A stretch of 64,000 nucleotides of DNA from the NCBI RefSeq assembly GCF_015999335.1, contig NZ_JAEACP010000025.1:1-64000 (forward strand), read 5' to 3'. Shown here in pieces: positions 31,900 to 41,292 of this stretch (positions are counted from its first letter, which is position 1; the number at the start of each line of letters is the position of its first letter). The stretch comes from Tabrizicola soli (GTDB lineage: Bacteria; Pseudomonadota; Alphaproteobacteria; Rhodobacterales; Rhodobacteraceae). Under the pieces are notes generated by a model. That model did no database searches and was not told the origin of the DNA. It saw only the letters and a program-made list of their open reading frames with translations. Position numbers and translations under genes: made by a program.

Positions 31900-32795
31900 C
31901 CGAAGGCCCCCGCGCGGAGGCCGGCGACCTTTTCGCGCAGGGCCAGCCTGGCCGTGACCACCCGGCCGATCGCCTGCAATTCGCGCGAGACATCCATCGG
32001 CAGGATCTGGGTCCGGCGGTAGAAGGCGTCCACCTCGTCCGGCGTGGCCCCGGCAAGGAACTCTGCCAGCGCCGGGTTGAACTGATAGGCCCCGCGCAGC
32101 ACGCGGAAGTTCAGCGCGGCCTCCCAGGCGGCGCGGTCCTGGGCGTGGAAGTGCAGAAGCCGCGCCTCGCGGCACCAGTCGGGGGCGGGCAGGCGCTTGC
32201 GGTGCAGCATCACGCTGTGCAGCCGGGGAGAAAGCCCCTTGATGCCGGTGCGGAACAGGACCTTGCCGACCGAATGGCTGAGGATGCCATTGCGGATCAC
32301 GCGTTTGTAGGGACCCAGCGCGGGCATGCGGAAGCGCCAGACGTCGTGCGTCAGGGCGCCGCGGAACTCGGACGCCGTGTAGATGTCATCGGGCAGCATC
32401 GGGTCATGCATCGCCTCGAAGGGTTCCAGCTTGACCACAGGCCGGTCGGCCGGGGCCTCGCCCAGGATGTCGCCCAGCGGCCGGTCGGCCTGGATGAACT
32501 CGTCGACGTCGATATGGCCCAGCCAGTTGGTCCGGGCCTGCAGATAGGCGTCGCGGGCGTTGCGGGACTGCCGGTTCTGGTGCTGGTGGTGCCGGGTCTT
32601 GTCGGCCCAGTAGCCGGCGTCGCACAGGGTCGCCGTGATGCGCGGGTGCCCCTGCAGCGCGGCATGGGCCGGGTCGGAAGGGTCGTCGAAATAGACCCAG
32701 AGATGCCCCGCGCCGATCGACAGGTGATGTGCGACCCAGGCGAGAACTTTCTCCTCGCTCGCCTTGACCGTCGCGACGAGGCCCCAGCTGACCAT
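31896..32795 (-). CDS. glycosyltransferase family 2-like protein
   Basis: This 299-residue protein belongs to the Glyco_tranf_2_4 group: an N-terminal VATVKASEEKVLAWVAHHLS segment, a WVYFDDPSDP stretch, and the acidic HIDVDEFI motif (DxD-type metal/nucleotide-sugar site) near residue 94. No membrane segment is seen. The stop overlaps the trHb stop (convergent), and its start touches the downstream end of the transglycosylase gene. Acceptor unknown; a cell-surface polysaccharide is plausible. Confidence 0.82.
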   Translation of the reverse strand: MVSWGLVATVKASEEKVLAWVAHHLSIGAGHLWVYFDDPSDPAHAALQGHPRITATLCDAGYWADKTRHHQHQNRQSRNARDAYLQARTNWLGHIDVDEFIQADRPLGDILGEAPADRPVVKLEPFEAMHDPMLPDDIYTASEFRGALTHDVWRFRMPALGPYKRVIRNGILSHSVGKVLFRTGIKGLSPRLHSVMLHRKRLPAPDWCREARLLHFHAQDRAAWEAALNFRVLRGAYQFNPALAEFLAGATPDEVDAFYRRTQILPMDVSRELQAIGRVVTARLALREKVAGLRAGAFG

Positions 32796-33952
32796 CAGAG
32801 CGCGTCCAGGAGGTCTCGTGTCGGCCAGCCGTCGGCGGGCAGGCCCAGGCGAAGCTGTTCCTTCTGCACCGCCTTGCGGGTGCCGGCGCCGAGGATGCCG
32901 TCGATCTGGCCGACCTCATGGCCCAGCGCGGCAAGCTTCTCCTGCAGGGCGGTCATCTCTTCGGGCGAAAGTGCGGGGTCGGGCCCGCCCGCCGCGTAGG
33001 GGATCGCCCCTTCGATCCTTGTGGCGAAATAGGCGGCTGTGGTGACGTAGACGAAGCTCTTGTTCCATTCGAACAGGGTGCGATAGTTCGGATAGGCTAG
33101 GAAGGCCGGCCCTTTCCGCCCCTGCGGCAGCAGGATCGAGGCCGCAAGCCCCGGCGCCAGCGGCCCGTTCCGCGGCGCGACGCCAAGCGCCGCCCAGTCC
33201 TCGGTCACACGTTCCGTCTCCAGCCCGGACAGCGACCAGTCGAAGTCCCCGGGCAGGGTGACCTCGGCCAGCCAGGGCTGTCCCGCGCGCCAGCCGTGAT
33301 GCTGCAGCATCCGCGCGCCGGAAAGGATCGCATCGGCCTCGGAGGATTTCAGCAGGATGAGCCCGTCGCCGTCCCCGTCCACCCCGCGCTCCAGGATGTC
33401 CTTCGGCAGCATCTGGACCATGCCGATCTCGCCCGCCCAGGCGCCGGTGGTGTCCAGGTCGAACTCGTCCAGCGCATGCAACTGCGCGGCGGCAAGGACC
33501 TGGGGCTGGAACAGCTCGGGCCGCCGGCAGTCGTGCGCAAGGGTCAGCAGCGCATTGCGGGTGTTGAAATTGCCCTGGACCTGGCCGAAATCGGTCTCGA
33601 AGGCCCAGAAGGCCAGCAGGATCCCGCGCGAGACGCCATATTCCGCCTCGGCCTGATCAAAGATCGTGTTCAGGCTTTCCGACCTGGACTTTGCGGTGGC
33701 AAGTCGCTGCTTCGAGATCAGCGATTGCGAGAAGTCGAGGAAGGTCTTGCGAAAGACGCCCTGGCTGCGGTCGGCCTTCAGGACCTTCTGGTCGATCCGG
33801 GCGCCCGTGAAGAACTCCCCGGCCTTGTCCGCGGGCACGCCGGCGGCGACGGCCTCGGCCTGCATCGCCGCGAGGAAGGTGCCGAAATCGCCGCCACAGG
33901 GGGCAGCCGCGGCCGGGGTGGCGAGGGTCAGGACGACGAGGGCGGCGCGCAT
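32795..33952 (-). CDS. MltB-type lytic murein transglycosylase with C-terminal peptidoglycan-binding domain
   Basis: This 385-residue exported enzyme has a signal peptide (MRAALVVLTLATPAAAA), an SLT_2/MltB catalytic domain (about 20-310) with the catalytic Glu in AFWAFETDFGQVQG, and a PG_binding_1 domain at the C-terminus (about 325-385; LGHEVGQIDGILGAGTRKAV). It cleaves glycan strands with formation of 1,6-anhydroMurNAc. No lipobox is evident, so it is probably periplasmic. It has the usual family length. Confidence 0.9.
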   Translation of the reverse strand: MRAALVVLTLATPAAAAPCGGDFGTFLAAMQAEAVAAGVPADKAGEFFTGARIDQKVLKADRSQGVFRKTFLDFSQSLISKQRLATAKSRSESLNTIFDQAEAEYGVSRGILLAFWAFETDFGQVQGNFNTRNALLTLAHDCRRPELFQPQVLAAAQLHALDEFDLDTTGAWAGEIGMVQMLPKDILERGVDGDGDGLILLKSSEADAILSGARMLQHHGWRAGQPWLAEVTLPGDFDWSLSGLETERVTEDWAALGVAPRNGPLAPGLAASILLPQGRKGPAFLAYPNYRTLFEWNKSFVYVTTAAYFATRIEGAIPYAAGGPDPALSPEEMTALQEKLAALGHEVGQIDGILGAGTRKAVQKEQLRLGLPADGWPTRDLLDAL

Positions 33953-33976
33953 GGGATCTCCGGCTTTGCGGAGAAT

Positions 33977-34876
33977 CTAGGCCAGCGCCACCAGGACGGC
34001 AACGGCCAGCAGCGCGGCCCAGACCCGCCAGAGCGCATTGGCGGCGGCGTCGATGTCCTCGGGGCCGGGGTCGCGGCGGCCTTCGGGCCAGACCCAGGGA
34101 TAATGCTTGCGGATGCCGTTGTAGCTGCGCGGGCCGGAAAGCGCGACGTTCAGCACCGGGGCCAGCGCGGATTCGGGCCAGCCGGCATTGGGGCTGCGGT
34201 GCTTGGGCGCATCGCGCAGGATCGGCGCGGGATCGACCCAGCCATGCGTCAGCGCGATCAGAAGCGCGGTCAGGCGGGCGGGGATCAGGTTCAGGAGGTC
34301 GTCCAGCCGCGCCGACGCCCAGCCGAATTCGCGATATTTCGGGGTCAGGTGGCCGATCATGCTGTCGGCGGTGTTGACCAGCTTGTAGGCCAGGATGCCG
34401 GGCAGGCCGAGGAGGAGATACCAGAAGATCGGCGCGACCACGCCGTCCGAGAGGTTCTCGGCCGCGCTTTCGATGGCGGCGCGGGCGATGTCGGGGCCGG
34501 TCATCTCGGTGGTGTCGCGGCCGACGATCATGGCAACGGCCTGCCGCCCCTCGACGACCGAGCGGCGCAGGGCACCGGCCACGGCGCGGACATGCTCGAC
34601 CAGGCTTTTCTGCGCGATCAGGATGGCAAGGGTCAGGAGTTCCAGAAGGCCATGGTCCGGGATCGCGTGGATCAGCCAGCCGAGGACCAGGCCGGTGAAA
34701 AGCAGGCCGGCGGCCACGATGACGCCCTTGGCGCGCAAGGCGGCGCCCCGGTTGAAACGCCGGTCGCACCAGCCCACCAGCCGGCCCATCAGCACGGCCG
34801 GATGCGGCAGGCGGTCCCAGACCGCCTTCGGTTCGCCGAACAGGGCGTCAAGCGCCATCGCCAGGATCAGGATCAT
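33977..34876 (-). CDS. cbiB: adenosylcobinamide-phosphate synthase
   Basis: CbiB/CobD joins adenosylcobyric acid and aminopropanol phosphate in late cobalamin synthesis. The 299-residue membrane protein begins MILILAMALDALFGEPKAVW and shows the family motifs HPAVLMGRLV, ENLSDGVVAPIFWYLLLGLP and NTADSMIGHL. Several hydrophobic helices are present. No other cobalamin gene is near, so it is isolated here. The start has no clear strong RBS, but the N-terminus aligns with the family. Confidence 0.92.
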   Translation of the reverse strand: MILILAMALDALFGEPKAVWDRLPHPAVLMGRLVGWCDRRFNRGAALRAKGVIVAAGLLFTGLVLGWLIHAIPDHGLLELLTLAILIAQKSLVEHVRAVAGALRRSVVEGRQAVAMIVGRDTTEMTGPDIARAAIESAAENLSDGVVAPIFWYLLLGLPGILAYKLVNTADSMIGHLTPKYREFGWASARLDDLLNLIPARLTALLIALTHGWVDPAPILRDAPKHRSPNAGWPESALAPVLNVALSGPRSYNGIRKHYPWVWPEGRRDPGPEDIDAAANALWRVWAALLAVAVLVALA

Positions 34877-35085
34877 GCGCCGGTGGTTCCCGAAACCTTG
34901 CCGATTCGCAAGCGGCGTCAGGGTGTTGCGGCCTTTTGCCCAAGGCGGGGAAGGCCGCTCAACCGAAGGATGCAGGAAATTGCGGCTTTCAGGACATCTG
35001 GCGTTTACATTTCGCCACTATCCTTGGCGCAGCTTGATTTTTTCGGGCCCGGATCCAGACTGGAAGCAAGATGCAGGGGGCTGCC

Positions 35086-35439
35086 ATGCTTGAGTTTCTG
35101 CCCAAGGAAGTGCGCGAGGGGCTGGAGGCCGCGCGCAAGAAGGATCTTCGCCGCAAGTCCCGGCTGCGGGTCCAGGTGGGCGATGCGGTCTTTCCGGTGC
35201 TGCGCTTCTGGGACCAGGGCTTTGCGCTGGACGCGGACCTGTCGCCGGGCAAGCTGCGCGGGTTGGTCGATGTCTACGACGGCTCGCGGCATGTGTTCCA
35301 GTGCCTGATCGTCGCCTCGGCGATCGAGAATGGCGAACTGGTCTGCGACTTCAAGCGTGCGACGGCGGTGTCGGACCGCGCGCCGCTCGACTTCTGGCGC
35401 GACGAGAACGCGCCGGTGGGTTATCTGCCAAGGACCTGA
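35086..35439 (+). CDS. conserved hypothetical protein, possibly PilZ-like
   Basis: This 117-residue protein starts MLEFLPKEVREGLEAARKK. A basic segment (RRKSRLRVQVGD) is followed by beta-rich sequence (FALDADLSPGKLRGLVDVYDG, FQCLIVASAIENG), a pattern reminiscent of PilZ c-di-GMP domains, though the second PilZ motif is not clear. ATG at 35086 has AGGGGG upstream; an earlier ATG at 35071 is less likely. It stands alone, with a palindromic element at its 3' end. Confidence 0.65.
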   Translation: MLEFLPKEVREGLEAARKKDLRRKSRLRVQVGDAVFPVLRFWDQGFALDADLSPGKLRGLVDVYDGSRHVFQCLIVASAIENGELVCDFKRATAVSDRAPLDFWRDENAPVGYLPRT

Positions 35440-35452
35440 ACGGGTCGCGGAT

Positions 35453-35518
35453 CCCTCCTCGTTCGACTTCGTCTCCTCGTCGGCGCGCTTGCGAGGAGTG
35501 ACGAAGTCATCGACGAGC
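35453..35518. repeat. dispersed intergenic palindrome, copy 2
   Basis: CCCTCCTCGTTCGACTTCGT begins the element, which ends CGACGAGCG. Read on the minus strand it is nearly identical to copy 4 at 57487. It fills the gap between two convergent stop codons. Confidence 0.7.
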
Positions 35519-35519
35519 G

Positions 35520-36044
35520 TCAGGGCCGGATTTCCACCCTGGTGCCGACGGGCGCGACCTGCCAGATCTCGCGCATCTCGGCATTGGTCAGGGCGACGCA
35601 GCCCGCCGTCCAGTCGCCGCCCAGCTTGAACCCCTCGGACAGGGCATTGGGCTGGCCGTGGATGAAGATGTCGCCGCCGGGATCGACTCCGGCCTTTGCG
35701 GCCTCGGCCCTGTCCCCGGCGCGCGGGTAGTCCAGCCCCAGCGACAGGTGAAAGGCGCTGCGGTCGTTGCGGCGGTCGATGGTGAACTCGCCCTCGGGCG
35801 TCTTGCCGTCGCCCTGGCGCCGCTTGTCCCCCTCGGGCGCGAAGCCCAGTGCGACCCGGTAGCTCCGCACCGTCTTGCCGTCCTGGATCAGCGACATGCG
35901 CCGCGCGGCCTTCTCGATCACGATCCGCTCCACCGTGCCGGTCAGGGGCGGCAAGGGGGCCGGCGCACGGAACAGCGGCGCCGCGAGCAGTCCAAGCGCG
36001 GCCGCCAGCGCCAACCAGGCCAGCCGCCGCGCGAGGCGCTTCAT
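35520..36044 (-). CDS. L,D-transpeptidase (YkuD family)
   Basis: This 174-residue protein has an N-terminal membrane anchor or signal (about 8-25) and a YkuD domain. The catalytic motif is split as IFIHGQPN and GDWTAGCVALTN, giving the His and nucleophilic Cys. It forms 3-3 peptidoglycan cross-links or attaches proteins to the wall. Its start overlaps the stop of the PatB-like gene by 4 bp, so the two are cotranscribed; no functional link is known. Confidence 0.9.
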   Translation of the reverse strand: MKRLARRLAWLALAAALGLLAAPLFRAPAPLPPLTGTVERIVIEKAARRMSLIQDGKTVRSYRVALGFAPEGDKRRQGDGKTPEGEFTIDRRNDRSAFHLSLGLDYPRAGDRAEAAKAGVDPGGDIFIHGQPNALSEGFKLGGDWTAGCVALTNAEMREIWQVAPVGTRVEIRP

Positions 36045-37213
36045 TGCAGGTCGGCGAAGGCGTGCTGCAGGCGTGCGACGGCCTCCGCCACCTGGGGGCG
36101 CGGACAGGCGAGGTTGAAGCGCAGGTAGGCCTCGCCCCCCTTGCCGAAGGCCGCGCCGTGGTTGGTCGCGATCTTCGCCTGCTTTTCCACCCGCTCGATC
36201 ACCTCGGCCGGAGTCATCCCGGTGCCCGAGAAATCGACCCAGGCCAGATAGGTCGCCTCCAGCGGCGTCGAGCGCAGGCCGGGGATCCCGGCGATGCCTT
36301 CGTCGAACAACCGGCGGTTGCCGTCCAGATAGCGCATCAGGTCATCGACCCAGGCCGCGCCCTCGGGGCTGTAGGCGGCCGTCGCCATATGCATCCCGAA
36401 GGAATTGGGCGAGATGCCGAGCGCATTGATCGTATTGGCAAAGGTCTTGCGCAGCGCGGGATCGGCGATGATCACGTTGCCGATATGCGCGCCCGCGATG
36501 TTGAAGGTCTTGGTGCTGGCGGTCATCATCACCAGCCGGTCGGCGATGTCGGGCGCGGCCTTCGCCATCACCAGATGCTTCTGTCCCGGGAAGACCAGGT
36601 CATGGTGGATCTCGTCCGAGACCAGGATCAACCCGTGCTTCACGCAGAAATCGGCGATCCGGCGCAGCTCTTCCGCCGTCCAGACCCGCCCGCCCGGATT
36701 GTGCGGCGAGCAGAGGATCAGCATCTTCTCGCGGCCGGTCAGCAGCCCCTCCCAGGCGGCAAGGTCCAGCCGCGCGGTGCCGTCCTCCAGGGCCAGCGGA
36801 CATTCCAGCACCTCGCGGCCCGCGGCTTTGATCACCCGGGCGAAGGCGTGGTAGACCGGCGTCATCAGGATCACCGCGTCGCCGGGCTGGGTGAAGCTGT
36901 GCACGCAAAGCGCGGTGCCGTTCACCAGGCCATGGGTGGTGAAGATCCACTCGGGCGCGACCTCCCAGCCGTGGCGGTTGGCCATCCACCAGCGGATCGC
37001 CGCCAGATAGGCGCTTTCGTCGCCGAAATAGCCGTAGACGCCATGGGCCAGCATCTTCTCCAGCGCGGCCTGCACGACCTGCGGCGGGCGGAACTCCATG
37101 TCCGCGACCCACATCGCCAGCCCCTCGCCGGGCGGCAGGCCATAGAGGGAGGGCATCATGTCCCATTTCGCGCAATGCGAGCCGGTGCGGTCGATCGGGG
37201 TGTCGAAGCTCAT
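36041..37213 (-). CDS. MalY/PatB-family PLP-dependent cystathionine beta-lyase
   Basis: This 390-residue class I/II aminotransferase-fold enzyme has MPSLYGLPPGEGLAMWVADMEF (start of the MalY/PatB group), LCSPHNPGGRVW, VSDEIHHDLVF and the PLP lysine in ASTKTFNIAG. Such enzymes cleave C-S bonds of cystathionine or cysteine conjugates. ATG at 37213 has AAGAAGGACC upstream. It is divergent from the def cluster across a 206-bp AT-rich region that likely holds both promoters. Confidence 0.87.
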   Translation of the reverse strand: MSFDTPIDRTGSHCAKWDMMPSLYGLPPGEGLAMWVADMEFRPPQVVQAALEKMLAHGVYGYFGDESAYLAAIRWWMANRHGWEVAPEWIFTTHGLVNGTALCVHSFTQPGDAVILMTPVYHAFARVIKAAGREVLECPLALEDGTARLDLAAWEGLLTGREKMLILCSPHNPGGRVWTAEELRRIADFCVKHGLILVSDEIHHDLVFPGQKHLVMAKAAPDIADRLVMMTASTKTFNIAGAHIGNVIIADPALRKTFANTINALGISPNSFGMHMATAAYSPEGAAWVDDLMRYLDGNRRLFDEGIAGIPGLRSTPLEATYLAWVDFSGTGMTPAEVIERVEKQAKIATNHGAAFGKGGEAYLRFNLACPRPQVAEAVARLQHAFADLQ

Positions 37214-37419
37214 TCAGGCTGGTCCTTCTTGCGGAATTTTCATCCGATTATCTTTTTATGAATGGGAAGTCATTCTGATTATTCAGATCAGATTGGGAAT
37301 ATGTTCCTTGCTTGGCGATAGATGAATAACTTCGTCCCGCATCGCCGTCTTCCCTTTCCCGCATCCTTTTCCGCGCCTTCCCCTTGCCATGTCGCCCCGG
37401 CTTTCGTAGATCGCAACGC

Positions 37420-37935
37420 ATGATCCGCCCCATCCTGATCCATCCCGATCCGCGCCTCAAGAAGGTCTGCGACCCGGTGGCCGAAATCACGCCCGAGTTG
37501 CGCCAGCTGGCCGGCGACATGCTGGAAACGATGTATGACGCGCCCGGCATCGGCCTTGCCGCGCCTCAGGTCGGCGTGACGAAACGGCTGATCGTGATGG
37601 ACTGCATCAAGGACGGCCCGCCGGAACCGATTGCCCTGTTCAACCCGCAGGTCCTCTGGTCCTCCGAGGACCTGTCCACCTATGAGGAAGGCTGCCTCTC
37701 GATCCCCGACCAATATGCCGAGGTCAAGCGCCCGGCCGAGGTTCAGGTGCGCTGGACCGACCTGGACGGGCAAGAGCAGGAGCGTCAGTTCGCCGGGCTC
37801 TGGGCGACCTGCGTGCAGCATGAGATCGACCATCTGGATGGCAAGCTCTTCATCGACTACCTCGGCCCGCTGAAGCGCCAGATGATCACCCGCAAGATGG
37901 AAAAGCTGAAGCGGGAACGCGCGCGGGCGGTCTAG
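37420..37935 (+). CDS. def: peptide deformylase
   Basis: Removes the formyl group from nascent N-terminal Met. The 171-residue protein has all three motifs intact: GIGLAAPQVG, EGCLSIP (metal Cys) and QHEIDHLDG (two metal His and catalytic Glu). ATG at 37420 is chosen by homology to the common MIRPILIHPDPRLKKVC start; the RBS is weak. It is the first and canonical member of three consecutive deformylase genes followed by fmt. Confidence 0.95.
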   Translation: MIRPILIHPDPRLKKVCDPVAEITPELRQLAGDMLETMYDAPGIGLAAPQVGVTKRLIVMDCIKDGPPEPIALFNPQVLWSSEDLSTYEEGCLSIPDQYAEVKRPAEVQVRWTDLDGQEQERQFAGLWATCVQHEIDHLDGKLFIDYLGPLKRQMITRKMEKLKRERARAV

Positions 37936-37953
37936 CCCGGAAGGAGGGTGCCG

Positions 37954-38439
37954 ATGCTGCTGCCGATCCTGCGCTGGCCCGATCCGCGCCTGTCGCGGCT
38001 TTGCGCCCCGGCGGTGCTGGACGACGATTTGCGCGCCCTGGCCGCCGACATGCTGGAGACGATGTATGCCGCCCCCGGTCGCGGTCTTGCCGCGCCGCAG
38101 GTCGGGCGGCTGGTGCGCATGTTCGTGATGGATGTGGCCTGGAAGACCGGGGAGCCCGCGCCGATGGTGTTCGTGAACCCCGAGATCGAGCTTCTGGGCG
38201 CGCCGGTTCCTAGTCCTGAGGGCTGCCTGTCGATCCCCGGCCCGGTGACGCAGGTGGCGCGCGCGCCGCAGGTCCGGGCGCGCTGGACCGACCTGCAGGG
38301 CCAGCGGCACGAGGCGCTGCTGGACGGGTTCGCCGCCGTCTGCGTGCAGCATGAATACGACCATCTCGACGGCATCCTGACGCTGGACCGTCTTGCCCCG
38401 GACGCCCGCGCCAAGGCCGAGGCGGAGGTGCTGGCATGA
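37954..38439 (+). CDS. peptide deformylase, second copy
   Basis: This 161-residue deformylase keeps all motifs (GRGLAAPQVG, EGCLSIPG, QHEYDHLDG), so it should be active. AAGGAGG at 37941-37947 places the start at ATG 37954 rather than GTG 37948. It lies 18 bp after the first def gene and overlaps the third by 4 bp. Its separate role is unclear; it may have different substrate preference. Confidence 0.88.
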   Translation: MLLPILRWPDPRLSRLCAPAVLDDDLRALAADMLETMYAAPGRGLAAPQVGRLVRMFVMDVAWKTGEPAPMVFVNPEIELLGAPVPSPEGCLSIPGPVTQVARAPQVRARWTDLQGQRHEALLDGFAAVCVQHEYDHLDGILTLDRLAPDARAKAEAEVLA

Positions 38440-38939
38440 CCGTCCGCCGCTGCCTGCCCTGGCCCGACCCGATCCTGCGCAGGCCTGCCGCCGATGTCCC
38501 GGCGATCACAGATGAGGTCCGGGCGATCTGGGCCGACATGATCGACACGATAGAGGCGATGCCGGGCTACGGCCTCGCCGCCGTGCAGATCGGCGTGCCC
38601 TTGCGGCTGGCGGTGGTCGATGCCTCCGAGGCGCGGGGTCAGGCGGTGCGGATGGCCAATCCCGAGATCCTGCACGCCAGCGTCCAGCCGCGCGAGCATG
38701 AGGAGGCGAGCCCGAACCTGCCCGGCGTCTCGGCCGTGATCCAGCGTCCCCGCGCGGTGACGGTGCGCTTCCTGAACGAGGGCGGTGCGGTCGAGGAGCG
38801 GGATTTCGTCGGCCTCTGGGCGACCTCCGTGCAGCACCAGATCGACCATCTGGCGGGCAAGATGTATTTCGACCACCTCTCGCCGCTGAAGCGGAAGATG
38901 CTGATCGCCAGGGCGCAGAAACTGGGGCGGCGCGGATGA
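38436..38939 (+). CDS. deformylase-like protein with altered active site
   Basis: This 167-residue protein is clearly homologous to deformylase, but motif 1 reads [10 protein letters not shown], motif 2 reads [10 protein letters not shown] (metal Cys of EGCLS lost) and motif 3 reads QHQIDHLAG (catalytic Glu replaced by Gln). It is unlikely to deformylate peptides by the normal mechanism. It overlaps both neighbours by 4 bp (ATGA), so it is maintained inside the operon and reads intact. A regulatory or chaperone-like role is possible but unproved. Confidence 0.85.
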   Translation: MTVRRCLPWPDPILRRPAADVPAITDEVRAIWADMIDTIEAMPGYGLAAVQIGVPLRLAVVDASEARGQAVRMANPEILHASVQPREHEEASPNLPGVSAVIQRPRAVTVRFLNEGGAVEERDFVGLWATSVQHQIDHLAGKMYFDHLSPLKRKMLIARAQKLGRRG

Positions 38940-39829
38940 GGGTCGTCTTCATGGGCACGCCCGAGTTCAGCGTCCCGGTGCTCGAGGCTTTGCACCGCGA
39001 GCACCAGGTCGTCGCGGTCTATTGCCAGCCGCCCCGCCCCGCCGGACGCGGCAAGGCCGACCGTCCCAGCCCGGTGCAGCAACGGGCCGAGGCGCTTGGC
39101 CTGCCGGTGCGGTATCCGGTCTCGCTGCGCAGCGAAGATGCGGCGCGGGACTTTGCTGCACTGGCAGCGGATGTGGCGGTCGTCGTCGCCTATGGCCTGA
39201 TCCTGCCCCGGCCGATACTGGACGCGCCGCGGCATGGCTGCCTGAACATCCACGCCTCGCTTCTGCCGCGCTGGCGCGGGGCCGCGCCGATCCACCGGGC
39301 GATCATGGCCGGCGACCGCGAGACCGGGGTCTGCATCATGCGGATGGAGGCGGGGCTGGACACCGGCCCGGTCCTTCTGCGCGAGGCCCTGCCGATCGGG
39401 CCGGAGGAGACCACGGCCGAACTCCACGACCGCCTGAGCACCCTGGGCGCGCGCCTGATCCTGCAGGCTCTGGACCGGCTGCCCACGCTGGTTCCCGAAC
39501 CGCAACCGGCCGAGGGTGCGACCTATGCCGCCAAGATCGACAAGGCCGAGGCGCGGGTCGATTTCTCCCGCCCGGCGGTCGAGGTCGACCGGCTGATCCG
39601 CGGCCTTTCGCCCTTTCCGGGGGCATGGGTGATGGTGGGGGGCGAGAGGGTGAAGCTCCTGCGCTCGCGCCTGGCCGAGGGCGCGGGCGGTCCGGGGCAG
39701 GTGCTGCACGGCTTCACCATCGCCTGCGGCTCTGGCGCAGTCGAGATCACCGAGGCGCAGCGCGAGGGCAAGCGCCCCATGCCGGCCGCCGAGGTGCTGC
39801 GCGGCCTGGTCCTGCCGGAAAGACTGTAG
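38936..39829 (+). CDS. fmt: methionyl-tRNA formyltransferase
   Basis: Formylates initiator Met-tRNA using 10-formyltetrahydrofolate. The 297-residue protein begins [19 protein letters not shown], has the catalytic region [35 protein letters not shown] (Asn-His, SLLP) in order, and the C-terminal tRNA-binding domain (from about 200). Overlaps the third deformylase-like gene. The pairing def-fmt is classic; here three def-type genes precede it. Confidence 0.95.
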   Translation: MRVVFMGTPEFSVPVLEALHREHQVVAVYCQPPRPAGRGKADRPSPVQQRAEALGLPVRYPVSLRSEDAARDFAALAADVAVVVAYGLILPRPILDAPRHGCLNIHASLLPRWRGAAPIHRAIMAGDRETGVCIMRMEAGLDTGPVLLREALPIGPEETTAELHDRLSTLGARLILQALDRLPTLVPEPQPAEGATYAAKIDKAEARVDFSRPAVEVDRLIRGLSPFPGAWVMVGGERVKLLRSRLAEGAGGPGQVLHGFTIACGSGAVEITEAQREGKRPMPAAEVLRGLVLPERL

Positions 39830-39879
39830 CGCAACCGCCCCGGCATCCCCATATTCGGCAAGCAAAGGGGAGAGCGGAC

Positions 39880-40113
39880 ATGCCGTTCATCTGGCTACTG
39901 ATCGTGGGCGCGGCGGCGGGCTTTCTGGCGACGCGTATCCTCAAGGTCGATCTCGACACCCCGACCACCATCGCGCTTGGCGTCTTCGGCGCATTGATCG
40001 GCGGGCTGGTCCTGCGCGGGCTGGTCTTGCTGACCGGGGCCGGGGCGGGCTTTGCCGGCGCGCTTCTCGGGGCGCTGGTGCTGGTCTGGGCCTGGAAATC
40101 CTGGTCTAGGTAA
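39880..40113 (+). CDS. small glycine-rich membrane protein (GlsB/YeaQ/YmgE-like)
   Basis: This 77-residue protein begins MPFIWLLIVGAAAGFLATRI and continues with two more Gly/Ala-rich hydrophobic stretches, the pattern of transglycosylase-associated (GlsB/YeaQ) membrane proteins, although the family match is loose. RBS AAAGGGGAGAG precedes ATG at 39880. Its stop overlaps by 8 bp the stop of the convergent TetR-type gene. Confidence 0.7.
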   Translation: MPFIWLLIVGAAAGFLATRILKVDLDTPTTIALGVFGALIGGLVLRGLVLLTGAGAGFAGALLGALVLVWAWKSWSR

Positions 40114-40606
40114 GCCGCTTGGCCGCGTCCTTCAGCCGGAAGCCAGGCGCGCCAAGGGCCGACCACAAGGTCTGACCCTGCCAGGCCGCGAACAGCAGCG
40201 CCGCGCTCTCCCGCGCCTTCTCTCCCGTACCCAGCCGCAGCGCCAGCGCCGATTCCACCGTCGCGCGCCAAGCGGCCGCACGCTGGATCAGTTCGGGATC
40301 GCGGAGATCGGCGGCCATCCCCTGCGGATCCACCGGGCCGATCGCCTTCAGCAGCCCCGGCGGCCCCTTCCCGGCGCTGGCCGCGATCGCCAGCACCGTG
40401 CGCGCCTCGAGCGCGTCCCAGGCGGCCAGCCGGGCGGCGCGGACCATGCCGTCGCGGCTGCCATACCTTTGCGCCAGCGTCGGCGCGGCCAGCCCGGTCG
40501 CGCCGGCCACGCTGCCGAAGGACACGGCCTTGTCCCCGCCCCGGTCCAGCAGGCGCTGGACGGCGGCAAAGACCTGTTCGTCGGGAATGGTACGGCTGCG
40601 CGGCAT
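40106..40606 (-). CDS. TetR-family transcriptional regulator
   Basis: This 166-residue protein has an N-terminal HTH (MPRSRTIPDEQVFAAVQRLL; AVSFGSVAGATGLAAPTLAQ as recognition region) and an unclassified C-terminal ligand domain. The frame stays open upstream for a long way, but the start at 40606 gives the typical TetR N-terminus. The target is unknown; the TRIC-type channel gene lies 38 bp upstream in the same direction. Confidence 0.8.
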   Translation of the reverse strand: MPRSRTIPDEQVFAAVQRLLDRGGDKAVSFGSVAGATGLAAPTLAQRYGSRDGMVRAARLAAWDALEARTVLAIAASAGKGPPGLLKAIGPVDPQGMAADLRDPELIQRAAAWRATVESALALRLGTGEKARESAALLFAAWQGQTLWSALGAPGFRLKDAAKRLT

Positions 40607-40644
40607 GGGGCGAGGATAGGCGAACGCCCGTTCACCCTGCAAGC

Positions 40645-41292
40645 CTAGCGTTTCGGCGCCCCCGGACTTGGCGGATGCGAGCGGTAGACCGGCAGCCGCC
40701 AGCCCAGCGCAATGCTGCCCGCGCGCAGGGTGAAGACGATTCCGGCGCAAAGGAGGAGCGAGAGCCCATGGCCCAGCCCCGCCAGCCCGCCCAGCACCGC
40801 GCCCAGCGACCCGGCCAGCGCGCAGGTCGCGTAAAGCTCGCCCTGTTTCAGGACCAGCGGCACCTCGTTGCAGACCACGTCGCGCAGCAGCCCGCCCATG
40901 CAGCCGGTGATCATCCCCATGACCAGGAGGATCGGCCAGCCCTGCCCCTCGGCCATCGCCACCGCGACCCCGGCCGGGACTGCGACCGACAGCGCGGCGG
41001 CGTCGAACCACAGAAGCGCGCGGTAGCGGCTTTCCAGGAGATGCGCGGTGAAGAAGACCGTGACGGCGGCGAAAGCGGCAACCGCCAGCACCACCGGATC
41101 GGCGACCCAGAACACCTCGCGGTTCAGGATCGCATCGCGCAGCGTGCCGCCGCCGGTGGCGGTCAGGCAGGCGATGAAGATGAATCCGACCACATCCAGT
41201 TGCGACCGGCTGGCCGCCAGCGCCCCGGTCAGCGCGAAGACCAGCACCGAGGCATAGTCCAGCCCGTCCTGAAGGGTGAAGGCGTCGATCAC
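40645..41292 (-). CDS. TRIC/UPF0126-family membrane channel protein
   Basis: This 215-residue protein has seven hydrophobic helices and two internal repeats, each with a Gly-rich Arg/Asp motif: [17 protein letters not shown] and [19 protein letters not shown]. This is the signature of bacterial homologues of trimeric intracellular cation channels (YicG/UPF0126). Its start overlaps the rnhA stop by 4 bp. Confidence 0.9.
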   Translation of the reverse strand: MIDAFTLQDGLDYASVLVFALTGALAASRSQLDVVGFIFIACLTATGGGTLRDAILNREVFWVADPVVLAVAAFAAVTVFFTAHLLESRYRALLWFDAAALSVAVPAGVAVAMAEGQGWPILLVMGMITGCMGGLLRDVVCNEVPLVLKQGELYATCALAGSLGAVLGGLAGLGHGLSLLLCAGIVFTLRAGSIALGWRLPVYRSHPPSPGAPKR

